Positions 1 through 12,812 of a stretch of DNA of 64,000 nt are shown here, one piece after another (the first letter of the stretch is position 1; every line of letters starts with the position of its first letter). A program made the position numbers and the translations under genes. The notes under the pieces were generated by a model. The model did not search any database, had not been told where the DNA came from, and saw only the letters and a program-made list of their open reading frames with translations. Source of the DNA: Endozoicomonas sp. SCSIO W0465 (GTDB lineage: Bacteria; Pseudomonadota; Gammaproteobacteria; Pseudomonadales; Endozoicomonadaceae). The stretch covers positions 784,001 through 848,000 of the forward strand of contig NZ_CP092417.1 of NCBI RefSeq assembly GCF_023716865.1. Direction: 5' to 3'.

Positions 1-1
1 C

Positions 2-835
2 AACATTGTCGCCATCGCCGGCATTGATACCCGCAGGCTGACCCGGATTCTTCGGGAAAAAGGGGCGCAGAACGGCTGTATTATTGCTGGCGACGCCCTT
101 GGTAAAGCTGACGAAACCAGGGCACTGGCCAGGGCTCGTGAATTCCCGGGCCTGAAAGGTATGGATCTGGCCAAAGAAGTGACCACTGACCAGCCTTACG
201 CCTGGACAGAAGGTGTCTGGAGCCTGGAGACCGACAGTCATGCCGACGTGACGGATCTGCCTTTCCACGTAGTGGCTTACGATTTTGGTGTTAAGAGAAA
301 CATTCTGCGCATGCTGGCTCAGCGGGGCTGTCGCCTTACCGTTGTGCCGGCCAAAACGCCGGCCAGCGAGGTCCTGGCCCTGAATCCGGATGGTGTTTTC
401 CTCTCTAACGGCCCGGGTGACCCCGAGCCTTGCAATTACGCCATTGCCGCCATCAAGGAAATTCTGGACACATCCTCTCCCGCAGTGCCTGTATTTGGTA
501 TCTGCCTGGGTCACCAGCTGCTGGCCCTGGCCAGTGGTGCCAGGACCGAGAAGATGAAGTTTGGTCACCACGGTGCCAACCATCCGGTTCAGGATCTCAA
601 GACCGGACAGGTCATGATCACCAGCCAGAACCACGGTTTCGCAGTAGCTGAAGACTCTTTGCCTGATAACCTGCAAGCAACCCACAAGTCGTTATTTGAT
701 GGCAGTCTCCAGGGAATCGAGCGAACCGATCGTCCTGCTTTCAGCTTCCAGGGGCACCCGGAAGCGAGCCCAGGCCCCCACGATGTAGCCGGGCTGTTTG
801 ACCGTTTTGTTGAGATGCTGAAGGCAGCAAAGTAA
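2..835 (+). CDS. carA: Carbamoyl-phosphate synthase small subunit (5' end outside window)
   Basis: Glutaminase subunit that hydrolyses glutamine and passes ammonia to CarB for carbamoyl phosphate, feeding pyrimidine and arginine synthesis in the cytoplasm. The frame is open from the first bases of the window, so the first roughly 100 codons lie upstream; 277 codons are visible against about 380 in the family. The N-terminal domain ends with the AGIDTRRLTR segment. The class I glutamine amidotransferase domain follows, with the nucleophile Cys in FGICLGHQ and the His/Glu pair in FQGHPEASPGPHD. carB starts 27 bp downstream on the same strand, the usual carAB operon. Nothing unusual is seen. Confidence 0.97.
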   Translation, partial: NIVAIAGIDTRRLTRILREKGAQNGCIIAGDALGKADETRALARAREFPGLKGMDLAKEVTTDQPYAWTEGVWSLETDSHADVTDLPFHVVAYDFGVKRNILRMLAQRGCRLTVVPAKTPASEVLALNPDGVFLSNGPGDPEPCNYAIAAIKEILDTSSPAVPVFGICLGHQLLALASGARTEKMKFGHHGANHPVQDLKTGQVMITSQNHGFAVAEDSLPDNLQATHKSLFDGSLQGIERTDRPAFSFQGHPEASPGPHDVAGLFDRFVEMLKAAK

Positions 836-862
836 CCAACCCCGTTTTGATGTGAGAACAAG

Positions 863-4119
<3,257 letters not shown>

Positions 4120-4123
<4 letters not shown>

Positions 4124-4596
4124 AAAGAATTCCCATGACGGTGGAGGGTGAAAAAGCCCTCCGTGAGGAACTGGCTCATTTGAAGGGGGTGGAACGTCCT
4201 CGTATTTCTGCGGCGATTGCCGAAGCGCGGGAGCTCGGAGACCTTAAGGAAAACGCTGAATACCATGCTGCCCGCGAGCAGCAGAGCTTTGCCGAAGGTC
4301 GCATCAACGAGATTGAGGCCAAGCTCTCCAATGCCCAGGTAATTGATATTACCTCTATCGCCAAGACCGGCAAGGTGCTGTTCGGTGCCACGATTGTACT
4401 GATCAACCTGGATGATGACCGGGAGGTCACCTACAAGATTGTCGGTGACGATGAAGCGGATATCAAAGTGAACAAGATCTCTGTGAACTCTCCGATTGCC
4501 CGGGCCCTGATCGGCAAGGAAGAAGGGGATGTGGTGGTGGTTAACACGCCTTCCGGTGGTGTTGAGTATGAGATTGATGAAGTGAAGCATGTTTGA
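4120..4596 (+). CDS. greA: Transcription elongation factor GreA
   Basis: GreA rescues backtracked RNA polymerase by stimulating transcript cleavage in the secondary channel. The 158-residue length matches the family. The N-terminal coiled coil (about residues 1-75) carries the acidic tip GDLKENAEYHAAREQQ, and the C-terminal FKBP-like domain ends GGVEYEIDEVKHV. The start MKRIPMT lines up with the E. coli start MQAIPMT and overlaps the carB stop by 4 bp, so this start is preferred over the internal Met6. It is the last gene of a carA-carB-greA operon and is followed by a strong hairpin terminator. Confidence 0.97.
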
Positions 4597-4618
4597 CTGG
4601 TCAGAAAATTGATTAACT

Positions 4619-4645
4619 AAAAACGGCACTTTATGTGCCGTTTTT
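4619..4645 (+). terminator. Rho-independent terminator after greA
   Basis: An A-rich arm and stem (AAAAACGGCAC) pair across a 5-base loop with GTGCCGTTTTT, ending in a T run. It lies 23 bp after the greA stop and closes the carAB-greA operon. The A/T tails on both sides would also let it work on the minus strand. The following bases to 4862 hold no recognisable gene. Confidence 0.9.
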
Positions 4646-4862
4646 AGTATTCAGAAAAACAAGCTATCAACATTATGACTTCAGTCTTATCTCCTTGTCA
4701 TTGAACCGTTCATTATGATGCCAATGTTGAGCAGGCATTGATGAACTATTATCAACAGGGCTTGGTCTTGGAAAAGGACGCCAGAGAACTTTGGCCAAAC
4801 ACTTGCCAAAGTCATTGTCAGCAGGGCAACAATAGATAGTACAAAGTACAGGATTACCGCTG

Positions 4863-5864
4863 ATGAAAAAATTGCAGTTAAAAGGATCAGCCAGAGAACG
4901 TGGATACCTTCATGGTGAGCTGATGCGTGAAGAGATCAACACCGCCCTGGATTATTATCGCGCCCAATTCTCAGGTGACAGGGCAAGGCTGCAGAACCAT
5001 GTGAACCTGCTGATGCAACCGTTAATGGCATTCAGACCTGAATACCGGGTTGAAATGGATGCCATAGCGGAAGCGTCTGGTGTTGAACCATTCTGGATTT
5101 ATTGCATCAATGGCCGCAGTGAACTCATGTCATCCCCCGTCCCCACTGAATGTTCAGTCATCGCTTTTCCTCAACAGGGCTTACTGGGACAGAACTGGGA
5201 CTGGGCCCGGGCTTTGCAAGGCCAATTAGCACTGGCCGATATTGAGCTGGAATCGGGGCATCGGCTGTTGACCATGACCGAGCCGGGAATGCTGGCCAAA
5301 ATCGGCATGAATTCCGCCGGGCTTGGTGTTTGTCTCAATATTCTGCCTGCCAATCAGAAGTTAACCGGCCTGCCGGTGCATTTCCTGCTCAGGGCTCTGC
5401 TTGAATGCCAGTCCCTGCAGGAGGCCAGAGATCTGATCAATCAATATGGATCAGGCAAAGCCAGCCATGTGATAGTAGCCGATCAACATACATCCATTGC
5501 CGTAGAGCTGGCACCTGATCAGCCCTGGTTTCAGTCAACGGAGCAGTCGGTCTATCTTCATACCAATCACTATCTGCAAGCCGGGCAGGCGCAGCCCACA
5601 TCGTCACGTCCCTGCACAGAGACCCGACTGGAAAAACTGCGGGGGGCAATTCAGCAAACGTCCGGGTTAAACCTGAACACCATGCAGCGACTGCTCAATG
5701 AGAATGAGCAGCCCTACCCGATTCTTCGCCCCTATAGCTACCATGAGTTAACCGGATATGGTGGTACATTGGTGACGCTGTTGATGGATCTTGGTAAACG
5801 ACAAATGTTACTAAGGGAAGGTTTTGATCCGGGAGTAGGATTTGACAGTTACGCTTTTGACTAA
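4863..5864 (+). CDS. C45-family / acyl-CoA:6-APA acyltransferase-like Ntn hydrolase
   Basis: A 333-residue protein resembling peptidase family C45, whose members include penicillin-type acyltransferases and amidohydrolases. Known members self-cleave before a Cys that becomes the N-terminal nucleophile. Here the likely nucleophile is Cys97 in PTECSVIAFP, followed by GQNWDW (about 109-114) and the GMNSAGLGVCLN segment, all typical of the fold. The N-terminal KGSARERGYLHGEL motif also matches the family. There is no signal peptide. The gene stands alone between the greA terminator and a convergent thioesterase gene, so context does not give the substrate, which could be an acyl-amide or a small peptide. 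Confidence 0.75.
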   Translation: MKKLQLKGSARERGYLHGELMREEINTALDYYRAQFSGDRARLQNHVNLLMQPLMAFRPEYRVEMDAIAEASGVEPFWIYCINGRSELMSSPVPTECSVIAFPQQGLLGQNWDWARALQGQLALADIELESGHRLLTMTEPGMLAKIGMNSAGLGVCLNILPANQKLTGLPVHFLLRALLECQSLQEARDLINQYGSGKASHVIVADQHTSIAVELAPDQPWFQSTEQSVYLHTNHYLQAGQAQPTSSRPCTETRLEKLRGAIQQTSGLNLNTMQRLLNENEQPYPILRPYSYHELTGYGGTLVTLLMDLGKRQMLLREGFDPGVGFDSYAFD

Positions 5865-5968
5865 AAAATCGGGTGTACCTTCCCCCTTTGGTGCGCTGTC
5901 AGTTTTATCCATTACTGGCGGCGCTAGATCAACATCAACGTCAGATCTGACGTTCCTGTCTTTTGTCG

Positions 5969-6373
5969 TTATGCTTTTTCAGTAAGTGGAAATACCCGTT
6001 CAATGTCCTCAGAGAGAAAAGGCCTTCCTTTAGCATTCAACGATGTGCCGATGACCAATGCATCAATAGCCAGCCTGTTATCCCGTTTACGGAAGATTTG
6101 CTGCCTAAAGCCAAATTTAAGTTTGGAAAGTCGCACGGGTACTACTTCTACATAAAACTCATCCCCGGGCACCAGCGATATTTTGTAATCCAGCTCGCTT
6201 CTCAACACCACCAGATTAATCTTCTCTGCTGCCAACCGGGCAAAATCAATGTCATGAGCGTGCAGAAACTCATGCCGCGCATGCTCAAGATAGTTGAAGT
6301 AAACACCGTTGTTGACGATTCCCTGCAGGTCGCACTCATAGTCACGAACTTTCATCTCCAGACTGAATGGCAT
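5969..6373 (-). CDS. 4HBT-family acyl-CoA thioesterase
   Basis: A 134-residue hotdog-fold thioesterase that would hydrolyse an acyl-CoA, of the YbgC/FadM type. The family signature is at the N-terminus: VRDYECDLQGIVNN followed by YFNYLEHARHEFL, with Asp in the catalytic position. The rest is a single hotdog domain (DYKISLVPGDEFYVEV, FGFRQQIFR). The ATG is preceded by GGGAGAG, a good ribosome binding site. It converges with the upstream C45-type gene. The chain-length preference cannot be read from sequence. Confidence 0.85.
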   Translation of the reverse strand: MPFSLEMKVRDYECDLQGIVNNGVYFNYLEHARHEFLHAHDIDFARLAAEKINLVVLRSELDYKISLVPGDEFYVEVVPVRLSKLKFGFRQQIFRKRDNRLAIDALVIGTSLNAKGRPFLSEDIERVFPLTEKA

Positions 6374-6769
6374 GGTTTACTCTCCCGAAAATGAACGGCT
6401 TGAACTGGCCAGGACCCAACCATTTTGAAAAACGGTAAGAGTATCCTGATGTGTATGAGTTTCAAGTGTTTTCAAAGTGTTTTCAAAGTCCAGCAGACAA
6501 AATACTGGAGCCTTTCTGGTATCACAGCTCTAACCCCGGGCAAGGTACTTCACAAAAGCAAGCCATAAGGATTACCGAAGTCTGCACCGTATAAACCGCT
6601 GTTTTAGGAATGGCAATTGATCTATAATCCCATTGTCTAAAATAATTCGGCTACACAGGCGAAAGCTTATAAACGAGTCTTAAGCTACTTTTTCTATTAG
6701 CTCTGGCAGCACCAGCTCATGTAACGCCTAAAACAAGATAGCCATTAATCGCCTTAAGAGGACAAGCGA
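6374..6769. other. Intergenic region between divergent thioesterase and cytochrome genes
   Basis: About 400 bp that must carry the promoters of both divergent genes. A short direct repeat of GTGTTTTCAAA lies near 6468-6488. No gene, RNA or clear promoter boxes are recognised. Confidence 0.5.
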
Positions 6770-6787
6770 GTGTCACGGGGAACTCAT

Positions 6788-7222
6788 ATGCGTGCTTTGA
6801 TTCTGCTAGTCGGGGGACTATTTGCGTCGCTGGTCTTTGCCAAGCCGACTGCAGACCTTGATTCAACTACTCGCGGTGAGATAAGCCAGCGTCTTGCTCC
6901 CGTCGGTTCTGTGTGTCTTGCCGGTGAAGAGTGTGCCAGTACTGCCGGGATAGCAGCAAGCTCCAGCAGCGGCCCGAGAAGTGGTGATGCCATTTACAGC
7001 CAGTATTGTGTGGCCTGCCATGGTTCCGGCCTGTTAGGTGCACCGAAAAAGGATGATGTTGCTGCATGGCAAGCTGCAGAGAAAACTGCTGGTGGATTCA
7101 GCAGCCTGCTCTCCAATGCCATCAACGGTATTCGCAGCATGCCTGCCAAAGGTACCTGTATGGATTGTTCTGATGAAGAGATCAGTATTTCTATTGAATA
7201 CATGAGTGGCCTCAAGCCCTGA
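6788..7222 (+). CDS. Cytochrome c5-like monohaem cytochrome, exported
   Basis: A small periplasmic electron carrier of the cytochrome c5 family. From the ATG at 6788 the product has 144 residues: a signal peptide (MRALILLVGGLFASLVFA), a Ser/Gly-rich linker, then a class I c domain with the haem-binding CVACH at about 74-78, axial Met118 in SMPAKG and the CxxC pair typical of c5 (Cys124, Cys127). GGGGA lies 8 bases before this ATG. A GTG at 6770 in the same frame also has an AGAGGA upstream and is the alternative start. It converges with the uspE-like gene 22 bp downstream. Confidence 0.88.
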   Translation: MRALILLVGGLFASLVFAKPTADLDSTTRGEISQRLAPVGSVCLAGEECASTAGIAASSSSGPRSGDAIYSQYCVACHGSGLLGAPKKDDVAAWQAAEKTAGGFSSLLSNAINGIRSMPAKGTCMDCSDEEISISIEYMSGLKP

Positions 7223-7244
7223 CTGCTTACCTCAGGTTTTATGA

Positions 7245-8204
7245 TCAGCTACTGGCAGCTTTTGCCAGTGGACTGATAAATCCTTCCGGTTTCACTGCCA
7301 GTATTGAGCAGTAGATACTGTTCATGATGTTTTCAGCCGTATTTCCCACCAGAATACCTTCCTTATGGCGGCCAAGCGTTCCCATTACAATCACATCAAC
7401 ATTTAACTCATTGGCCAGTTGTTGGATTTGGGCTGCAGGGTTGCCTCTGAGTAAGTGAATGGTTACTGACTGCTGTTCATCCTGCTCGGTCACTCCGACT
7501 TCCTGCATGATTTCCTGCAATTTGTTGTGGTAGCGCCGCTGGGTTATTTCCTGTAATTCATACAGCTCTTCATCAGACAATGTTTTCAGGGAGCGTCTCC
7601 CGAGAGGGACATTCCAGACACTGACCAGATGCAGCTCAGCCTTTTCCTGGCTGGCCAGATAGACCCCGTACTGCAGGAGCGTACGATTCAGGTCATGGGC
7701 ATCTGAGTCCGGGTCGCCAGCATCCATGGCCACCATGATTTTGCTATTAAATTGCGGGAGTTGATCCCGATCTGCCATCATCAAAACCGGAACCGGGCAT
7801 TTTCTGAGCAAAGCCAGGTCATTGCCGGTTAACTGCTTACGAGTCAGGGCGCCACTGGTATCCGCCAGTTTGATGACCAGGTCAATATGATGCGCTTTTA
7901 TCACCTTATGGATAGCTTGCCTGGGGCGTCCGGGAACAATTAATGTCTCCGCTTCAATACCCTGTTCCCAGGCCATGGCCTTCAGCTGTTCAAGCTCATC
8001 CGCAAGTTGCTGCCTGAGGTGGTCTTCCAGTTTTTTTTCCAGCGGGATGAATTGCAGATGGTTCAGAGTTTCCAGACTCTGATCAAACAGGGCGATCAGT
8101 AACGTGGCCCGGTTATCCAGAGCCAATCGAAAGGCCTGCTGTAGCTCCATATCCGAGGTGTGTTGTCGGGTAACAGCCAGAAGAATCGAACGAAAAGCAT
8201 GCAT
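7245..8204 (-). CDS. uspE: UspE-type tandem universal stress protein
   Basis: A 319-residue protein with two consecutive Usp domains. The first runs from FRSILLAVT to CPVPVLMMADRD (about residues 4-150). The second starts at SKIMVAMDAGD and ends with the nucleotide-binding signature GTLGRHKEGILVGNTAENIMN. Length, tandem layout and the GNTAE motif match UspE of enterobacteria, which is linked to stress resistance and motility. The ATG at 8204 is chosen; a TTG directly before it is in frame. A group II intron lies about 115 bp upstream, so the promoter is probably in the short 8205-8320 stretch. Confidence 0.85.
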   Translation of the reverse strand: MHAFRSILLAVTRQHTSDMELQQAFRLALDNRATLLIALFDQSLETLNHLQFIPLEKKLEDHLRQQLADELEQLKAMAWEQGIEAETLIVPGRPRQAIHKVIKAHHIDLVIKLADTSGALTRKQLTGNDLALLRKCPVPVLMMADRDQLPQFNSKIMVAMDAGDPDSDAHDLNRTLLQYGVYLASQEKAELHLVSVWNVPLGRRSLKTLSDEELYELQEITQRRYHNKLQEIMQEVGVTEQDEQQSVTIHLLRGNPAAQIQQLANELNVDVIVMGTLGRHKEGILVGNTAENIMNSIYCSILAVKPEGFISPLAKAASS

Positions 8205-8320
8205 CAACTTAGTCTCAAACCAATAACAACCCTACTCAGTATCGCAGGAATTGGTCACCTTGCCTGATATTCTGTTGGTAACCCCGGAATTCTGCTACGA
8301 AACCTGTTGCTACAGACTTG

Positions 8321-10250
8321 GTACGCCCGGCATGGGCATGAACTGATGGGGTGAAAGTCCCCTGTGGGAGAACCTACATCTGACTGGCGGTAAAGACGCC
8401 TGCTGATGACAACCACTAGCTTAAGGCAAGTGCAGTCCCGCGAGGGGCTGTGCGGAGGCAGTCTGAGTGCAAAGGTGCGAGCCGACGTACAGAAATCGCA
8501 TATAAGGCTGAGTCTCTGGGCGAGTGAGCCAAGGATCACAAAGCCCTATGGTTCGTGAGACACGGTAAATGCGGCGGTTGTGCACTGAAAGTTCATGTCC
8601 TTATCCGGGGAGATCTGTTCAACATGCGATTGGTAATTCCCAGTTCTCAGCCACTGGTTACAACAGGCTCGGCGAACAGGTCTCATCATCCTGTTCGAGC
8701 AAACCCGATGGCAACCAATAGCGCCAGCAGAGGTAACTCCGCGTGGTGATTGGACAGAAGTCAGCAGAGGCCATAGTAGCTGTACGACAGAAGCCATTAA
8801 CGGATGGGAAGTCGTTAGCGAAGGGCCGAACATCGACGACAAAGAGGAGACTGATTCCCTCAAGGCGATGCAGCCGTCCGGCGACTCACCGTACTTGGCG
8901 ACAGAATCTTTAACCAGCTTTGAACCATGATCTACTAAATTGCGTACTTGAACCGGCTAATCTGGCAAGTGCATGGAAACAGGTCAAAAGCAACAAGGGT
9001 GCTCCGGGTATTGATGGAGTCACTATTGAAGCTTATCCAGACTTTGCCAAACAGCATTGGCCTTCAGTGCGTCAAGCCTTATTGGACGGAACCTACCAGC
9101 CATCACCCGTGCGCCGACATGTTATAGAAAAGCCGGACGGCGGTGAGCGTTTGCTGGGAATCCCTACCGTGATGGATAGGGTCATACAGCAGGCCATTGT
9201 GCAGGTGCTGACCCCTGTCTTTGATCCGGGTTTCTCTCCAAACAGCTTCGGCTACCGACCGGGACGGTCAGCACACGACGGAGTCCGTCAGGTTAAGCAG
9301 TTGATCAACCGGGGGCTTCATTACGCTGTTGACGTTGATCTGAGTAAATTCTTTGATACGGTTAATCACGACGTTTTGATGTCGAGGGTCTCCCGTAAGG
9401 TCCGCGACAAACGCCTTCTGAAACTGATTGGTAGCTACCTGCGCTCCGGTGTCATGATTGAGGGCAATGTCTACCCGACCAGGGTTGGCATGCCACAGGG
9501 TGGGCCTTTATCACCCTTGCTGTCTAATGTGGTCCTCGACGAACTCGACAAGGAGCTTGAATATCGGGGTCATTGCTTTGCAAGATACTGTGATGATTTT
9601 GTGATTCTCGTCAAAAGTCAGCGTGCTGGGATCGGGTGATGCACAGCATTACCCAATTCATTGAACGCAAATTGAAACTGAAGATTAACTCCCGGAAAAG
9701 TAAAGTTGTGAAAGCAACAGAAAGCGAATTCCTGAGTTTCACCTTCACAGGGAAGAAAGTTCGCTGGGCCCAGAAGTGTCTGGACCGATTCAAATACCGG
9801 ATACTCAAGTTGACCAGTCGTCGCTGGGGTGTCTCAATGCAACATCGGTTACGCAAATTGGCACAATATATCCGGGGTTGGATGGGGTATTTCCGGTTAT
9901 CGGAATATCACCGACCAATTCCCCTGCTGGATCAATGGATACGTCGGCGAATCCGTTGCTGCTTTCTGAAGCAATGGCGCAAGCCGAAAACCCGTTTTAA
10001 GAATCTGGTCAGGTTAGGCGTTGATAAAATTAACGCCGCCAAGATCGCAGCCAGCAGCAAAGGGTATTACCGTCTGAGTAAAACCTATGCGGTACAACAG
10101 GCACTGAATAACAGTTACCTCGCGAAAATTGGGCTTGTTTCATTGAAAGACTTATGGATCAGGTTTCACCATCATCGTTGAACCGCCCGGTGCGGACCCG
10201 CATGCCGGGTGCTGTGGGGAGGGCTGGAGAAAGACCGGCCCTTACCCGAT
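8321..10250 (+). mobile_element. Group II intron with frameshifted maturase gene
   Basis: A roughly 1.93-kb group II intron. The 5' end is read at GTACGCCCGGCATGGGC (8321), a one-base variant of the usual GTGCG start. The long structured RNA before the ORF contains the segment AAGTCAGCAGAGGCCATAG that recurs in bacterial introns. Domain V lies just after the ORF (about 10180-10215, GAACCGCCCGGTGCGG...), followed by a domain VI-like hairpin and a 3' end at CTTACCCGAT near 10250. It is inserted in the intergenic region between the uspE-like and potF-like genes. The exact ends are inferred from consensus, not from an empty site. Confidence 0.85.
8920..10181 (+). pseudogene. ltrA: Group II intron reverse transcriptase/maturase, frameshifted
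   Basis: LtrA-type protein that would reverse transcribe and splice its host intron. The first part (TTG at 8920 to 9639) holds the RT domain with KSNKGAPGIDG, the motif A Asp in DVDLSKFFDTVNHD, MPQGGPLSPLL and the active site YCDD instead of the usual YADD. The second part (9636 to 10181) holds the thumb/X domain (WMGYFRLSEYH) and a basic C-terminus. The two parts lie in different frames. Adding one G at the GGG near 9627 gives a continuous AGDRVMHSI junction, so a single-base deletion is the likely lesion. The product would lose the maturase domain. Confidence 0.88.
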
Positions 10251-10319
10251 TAGAACAATATTACTGCTATATAATCGCGCTCCCAATGATTTCTCCTGTA
10301 TAAGGTTCACGGCACGTTT

Positions 10320-11435
10320 ATGAAACTGATTAAGAGAATGTTCATCGTCGCCGCACTGCTCTGTGCCGCCCAGCTCCAGGCCTCAGATAATTCTTCAGGA
10401 AATACGGCTGAAAAACTGTATTTCTATAACTGGAGCGATTACATCGCTGAAGACACCATCAAGAATTTTACCGATAAAACCGGCATCAACGTCGTTTATG
10501 ACGTTTATGACAGTAATGAGGTGCTTGAAGGTAAACTGCTCTCCGGACGCAGTGGTTTCGACCTGGTTTCACCTTCCCACGATTTTTACAAGACGCAGAT
10601 TCGTGCGGGTGTTTATGAGCCACTGGATAAGTCCAGGCTGCCCAACCTGAAGCATCTCGACCCTGTCATTATGAAGGCCATCTCAGAGAACTTTGATGAA
10701 GGCAATACATACGGCATCCCCTACCTCTGGGGAACCACGGGTATTGGCTATAACAAGGCGGCGGTGGAAAAAGCGCTCGGAAAAGATGCCCCGGTAGATA
10801 GCTGGTCTCTGATCCTTGAGCCTGAGAATATGAAGAAGCTGCAACAATGTGGCGTGGCGTTCCTTGATGCCCCAAGTGAAGTACTGCCTTCTGTGATGGC
10901 TTACCTCAACATTCCCGGCGATAGTCTGGACATGGCGGATTACAAGAAAGCCGTTGCCAGGATGAAAGCCATTTCTCCTTACATCGCTTACTATCACTCT
11001 TCCCGTTCTTTGTCTGACCTGGCCAATGGTGATATCTGTGTAGCCCTGATGTGGTCCGGTGATGCGATGATTGCCCGTGATCGTGCCAAAGAGGCAGGGA
11101 ATGGCCTGGACATCCGTTATGTTGTTCCCAAAGAGGGAGCAGCCATGTGGTTTGATATGCTGGCAATTCCCAATGATGCGCCTCATAAAGACGCAGCCCA
11201 TCAGATGCTGAACTATCTGATGGAGCCAAAGGTGATTGCCGATGTGACCAACTACGTTAACTACAGCAACCCTAATCCTGCTTCTAAACCGTACGTTGAT
11301 CCGGAAATCGCTAAAGATCCCGGTGTCTTCCCAAGCGATGAGACCATCGAAAAGCTCTTTGTTTTCAAAGAGCTGCCATCCAAGCTGAAACGTTATATCA
11401 CCCGTGAGTGGGCCAGAATCAAGTCTGGAAACTGA
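10320..11435 (+). CDS. potF: PotF-like periplasmic putrescine/polyamine-binding protein
   Basis: Substrate-binding subunit of a polyamine ABC importer. The 371-residue product has a signal peptide (MKLIKRMFIVAALLCAAQLQA) and closely follows E. coli PotF: YFYNWSDYIAEDT, VYDVYDSNEVLEGKLLSG, GFDLVSPS, PYLWGTTGIGYN, APVDSWSLILEPEN and YHSSRSLSDLANGDICVA. Neighbouring genes do not include the ATPase (PotG) or permeases (PotH/I), so it either partners with a transporter encoded elsewhere or acts as a sensor-type binding protein. The next gene encodes a c-di-GMP phosphodiesterase, and polyamine sensing is known to feed into c-di-GMP control in other bacteria, but here that link is only a guess. Confidence 0.88.
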   Translation: MKLIKRMFIVAALLCAAQLQASDNSSGNTAEKLYFYNWSDYIAEDTIKNFTDKTGINVVYDVYDSNEVLEGKLLSGRSGFDLVSPSHDFYKTQIRAGVYEPLDKSRLPNLKHLDPVIMKAISENFDEGNTYGIPYLWGTTGIGYNKAAVEKALGKDAPVDSWSLILEPENMKKLQQCGVAFLDAPSEVLPSVMAYLNIPGDSLDMADYKKAVARMKAISPYIAYYHSSRSLSDLANGDICVALMWSGDAMIARDRAKEAGNGLDIRYVVPKEGAAMWFDMLAIPNDAPHKDAAHQMLNYLMEPKVIADVTNYVNYSNPNPASKPYVDPEIAKDPGVFPSDETIEKLFVFKELPSKLKRYITREWARIKSGN

Positions 11436-11444
11436 TGTTTTTCA

Positions 11445-11479
11445 AACCGTTATCAGAACGAACCTTTCTGATAACGGTT
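11445..11479 (+). terminator. Perfect 14-bp inverted repeat after potF
   Basis: AACCGTTATCAGAA and its exact complement flank a 7-base loop, 10 bp after the potF stop. The stem would be very stable, but no T run follows, so it may be a Rho-type or stabilising 3' hairpin rather than a classical intrinsic terminator. Confidence 0.5.
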
Positions 11480-11546
11480 ACCCTGGCTCCACTCATCCAA
11501 TCATTCTAAAAAAAACAACAAGCACTGCCCAATACGCCATACTTTA

Positions 11547-12812
11547 ATGATTGATTCATTTTCACCCGGCCAGTACATGGACAGTAGAATAACCTCTCTC
11601 AGTATCCTGATTTTGGAAGACCATCCCTTTCAGCGCATGGTCGCAGAGCAAACGGTATCAGGCCTTAACGTTGGCAGACTGCTTACTGCACAGAGCAGTG
11701 AAGAGGCTCTGAAGTTGCTTCAAAGCGGGGGTGCCGTTGATATCGTTATCTGTGATCTTGATATGCCGGGCATGGATGGTATTCAGTTTATCCGCCACCT
11801 CGCAGAGCAACAGCTTTCCCGGGGCGTGATTGTTCTCAGTGCCATGGAGGCGTCTTTAATCCGAATGGTGGAAGATATGGCCCAGGCTCATGGGCTGATG
11901 GTGCTGGGCCATATGACCAAACCCATGTCCCGCACCCGCCTCAGGGAATTACTGGAATTTTACTGCTCAGAACAGGCTGAGAATAAAGCCTGCCCCGTCA
12001 CCTCCAGAGAACTGATCCTTAATGAAGATGTGCTTGAGCAAGCCATTGATGACAATCAGTTCGTACTTTATTACCAGCCAAAGGTCTTGCTGAAAAGTGG
12101 GCGCATGATCTCTGTTGAAGCCCTGACCCGCTGGCATCATCCGGACGTCGGGGTTATCAGCCCCGTCCACTTTATCCCCATGATGGAGAGCTCCGGTTTG
12201 ATCACCCCAATGACCACCAAAATGATCGACCTGGCACTGGAGCAGATTCGAACCTGGCGTGAGCAGGAAAGAAATATTGCCGTAGGCATAAATCTCTCTG
12301 CCGCTATTCTGATCAATACCGATCTACCCGACATGCTGATTCGCAAGATGCGGGACCTGAGTATTCCTCCAGAGCTTCTGATCCTTGAGATTACAGAAAG
12401 CAGCCTGATTCAAAATGCGGCACTTTCCCTGGAGACCTTGGCCAGGCTCAAGCTCCACGGCTTCTCTCTCTCCATTGATGACTTTGGTACTGGCTATTCG
12501 AGCATGCAGCAGTTAAACCGGATTCCTTTCAGTGAACTGAAAATTGATCGCTCATTTGTCTCTAATGCCTGCAATGACAAAACCCATAAAGCGATTGTTG
12601 AAGCCAATATCGGCCTGGCCCACAAGCTTAATATGCAAACCGTTGCAGAGGGTGTAGAAACACTTGAGGGCTGGCAGTTGCTGAATGAGTTAAATTGTGA
12701 TCAGGCGCAGGGCTTCTTCATTGCCCAGCCCATGCCCGCCAATGAGATCCCTCAATGGGAGCAGGAGTGGCTGGCAAGACAACCTATTACCCTACCCAAG
12801 CCCTGTATCTGA
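11547..12812 (+). CDS. REC-EAL response regulator (c-di-GMP phosphodiesterase)
   Basis: A 421-residue cytoplasmic regulator. The receiver domain spans about residues 18-140: acidic pair Glu24/Asp25, phosphoacceptor Asp70 in VICDLDMPGMDG, and Lys125 in GHMTKPMS. The EAL domain follows (about 160-405) with all motifs for c-di-GMP hydrolysis: EAL at 191-193, NLSA, EITES, DDFGTGYSS, KIDRSFV and AEGVE. No GGDEF domain is present, so a true phosphodiesterase is expected, switched by phosphorylation. No histidine kinase is adjacent, making it an orphan regulator. The start could also be Met11. Downstream, a TGACA(A/G)CCCC inverted repeat at 12854-12879 may act as a terminator. Confidence 0.9.
   Translation: MIDSFSPGQYMDSRITSLSILILEDHPFQRMVAEQTVSGLNVGRLLTAQSSEEALKLLQSGGAVDIVICDLDMPGMDGIQFIRHLAEQQLSRGVIVLSAMEASLIRMVEDMAQAHGLMVLGHMTKPMSRTRLRELLEFYCSEQAENKACPVTSRELILNEDVLEQAIDDNQFVLYYQPKVLLKSGRMISVEALTRWHHPDVGVISPVHFIPMMESSGLITPMTTKMIDLALEQIRTWREQERNIAVGINLSAAILINTDLPDMLIRKMRDLSIPPELLILEITESSLIQNAALSLETLARLKLHGFSLSIDDFGTGYSSMQQLNRIPFSELKIDRSFVSNACNDKTHKAIVEANIGLAHKLNMQTVAEGVETLEGWQLLNELNCDQAQGFFIAQPMPANEIPQWEQEWLARQPITLPKPCI

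Noticed and set aside
9620..9640. Programmed frameshifting in the intron maturase
   Set aside because: No slippery heptamer or known frameshifting in this family; a single lost G explains the break.
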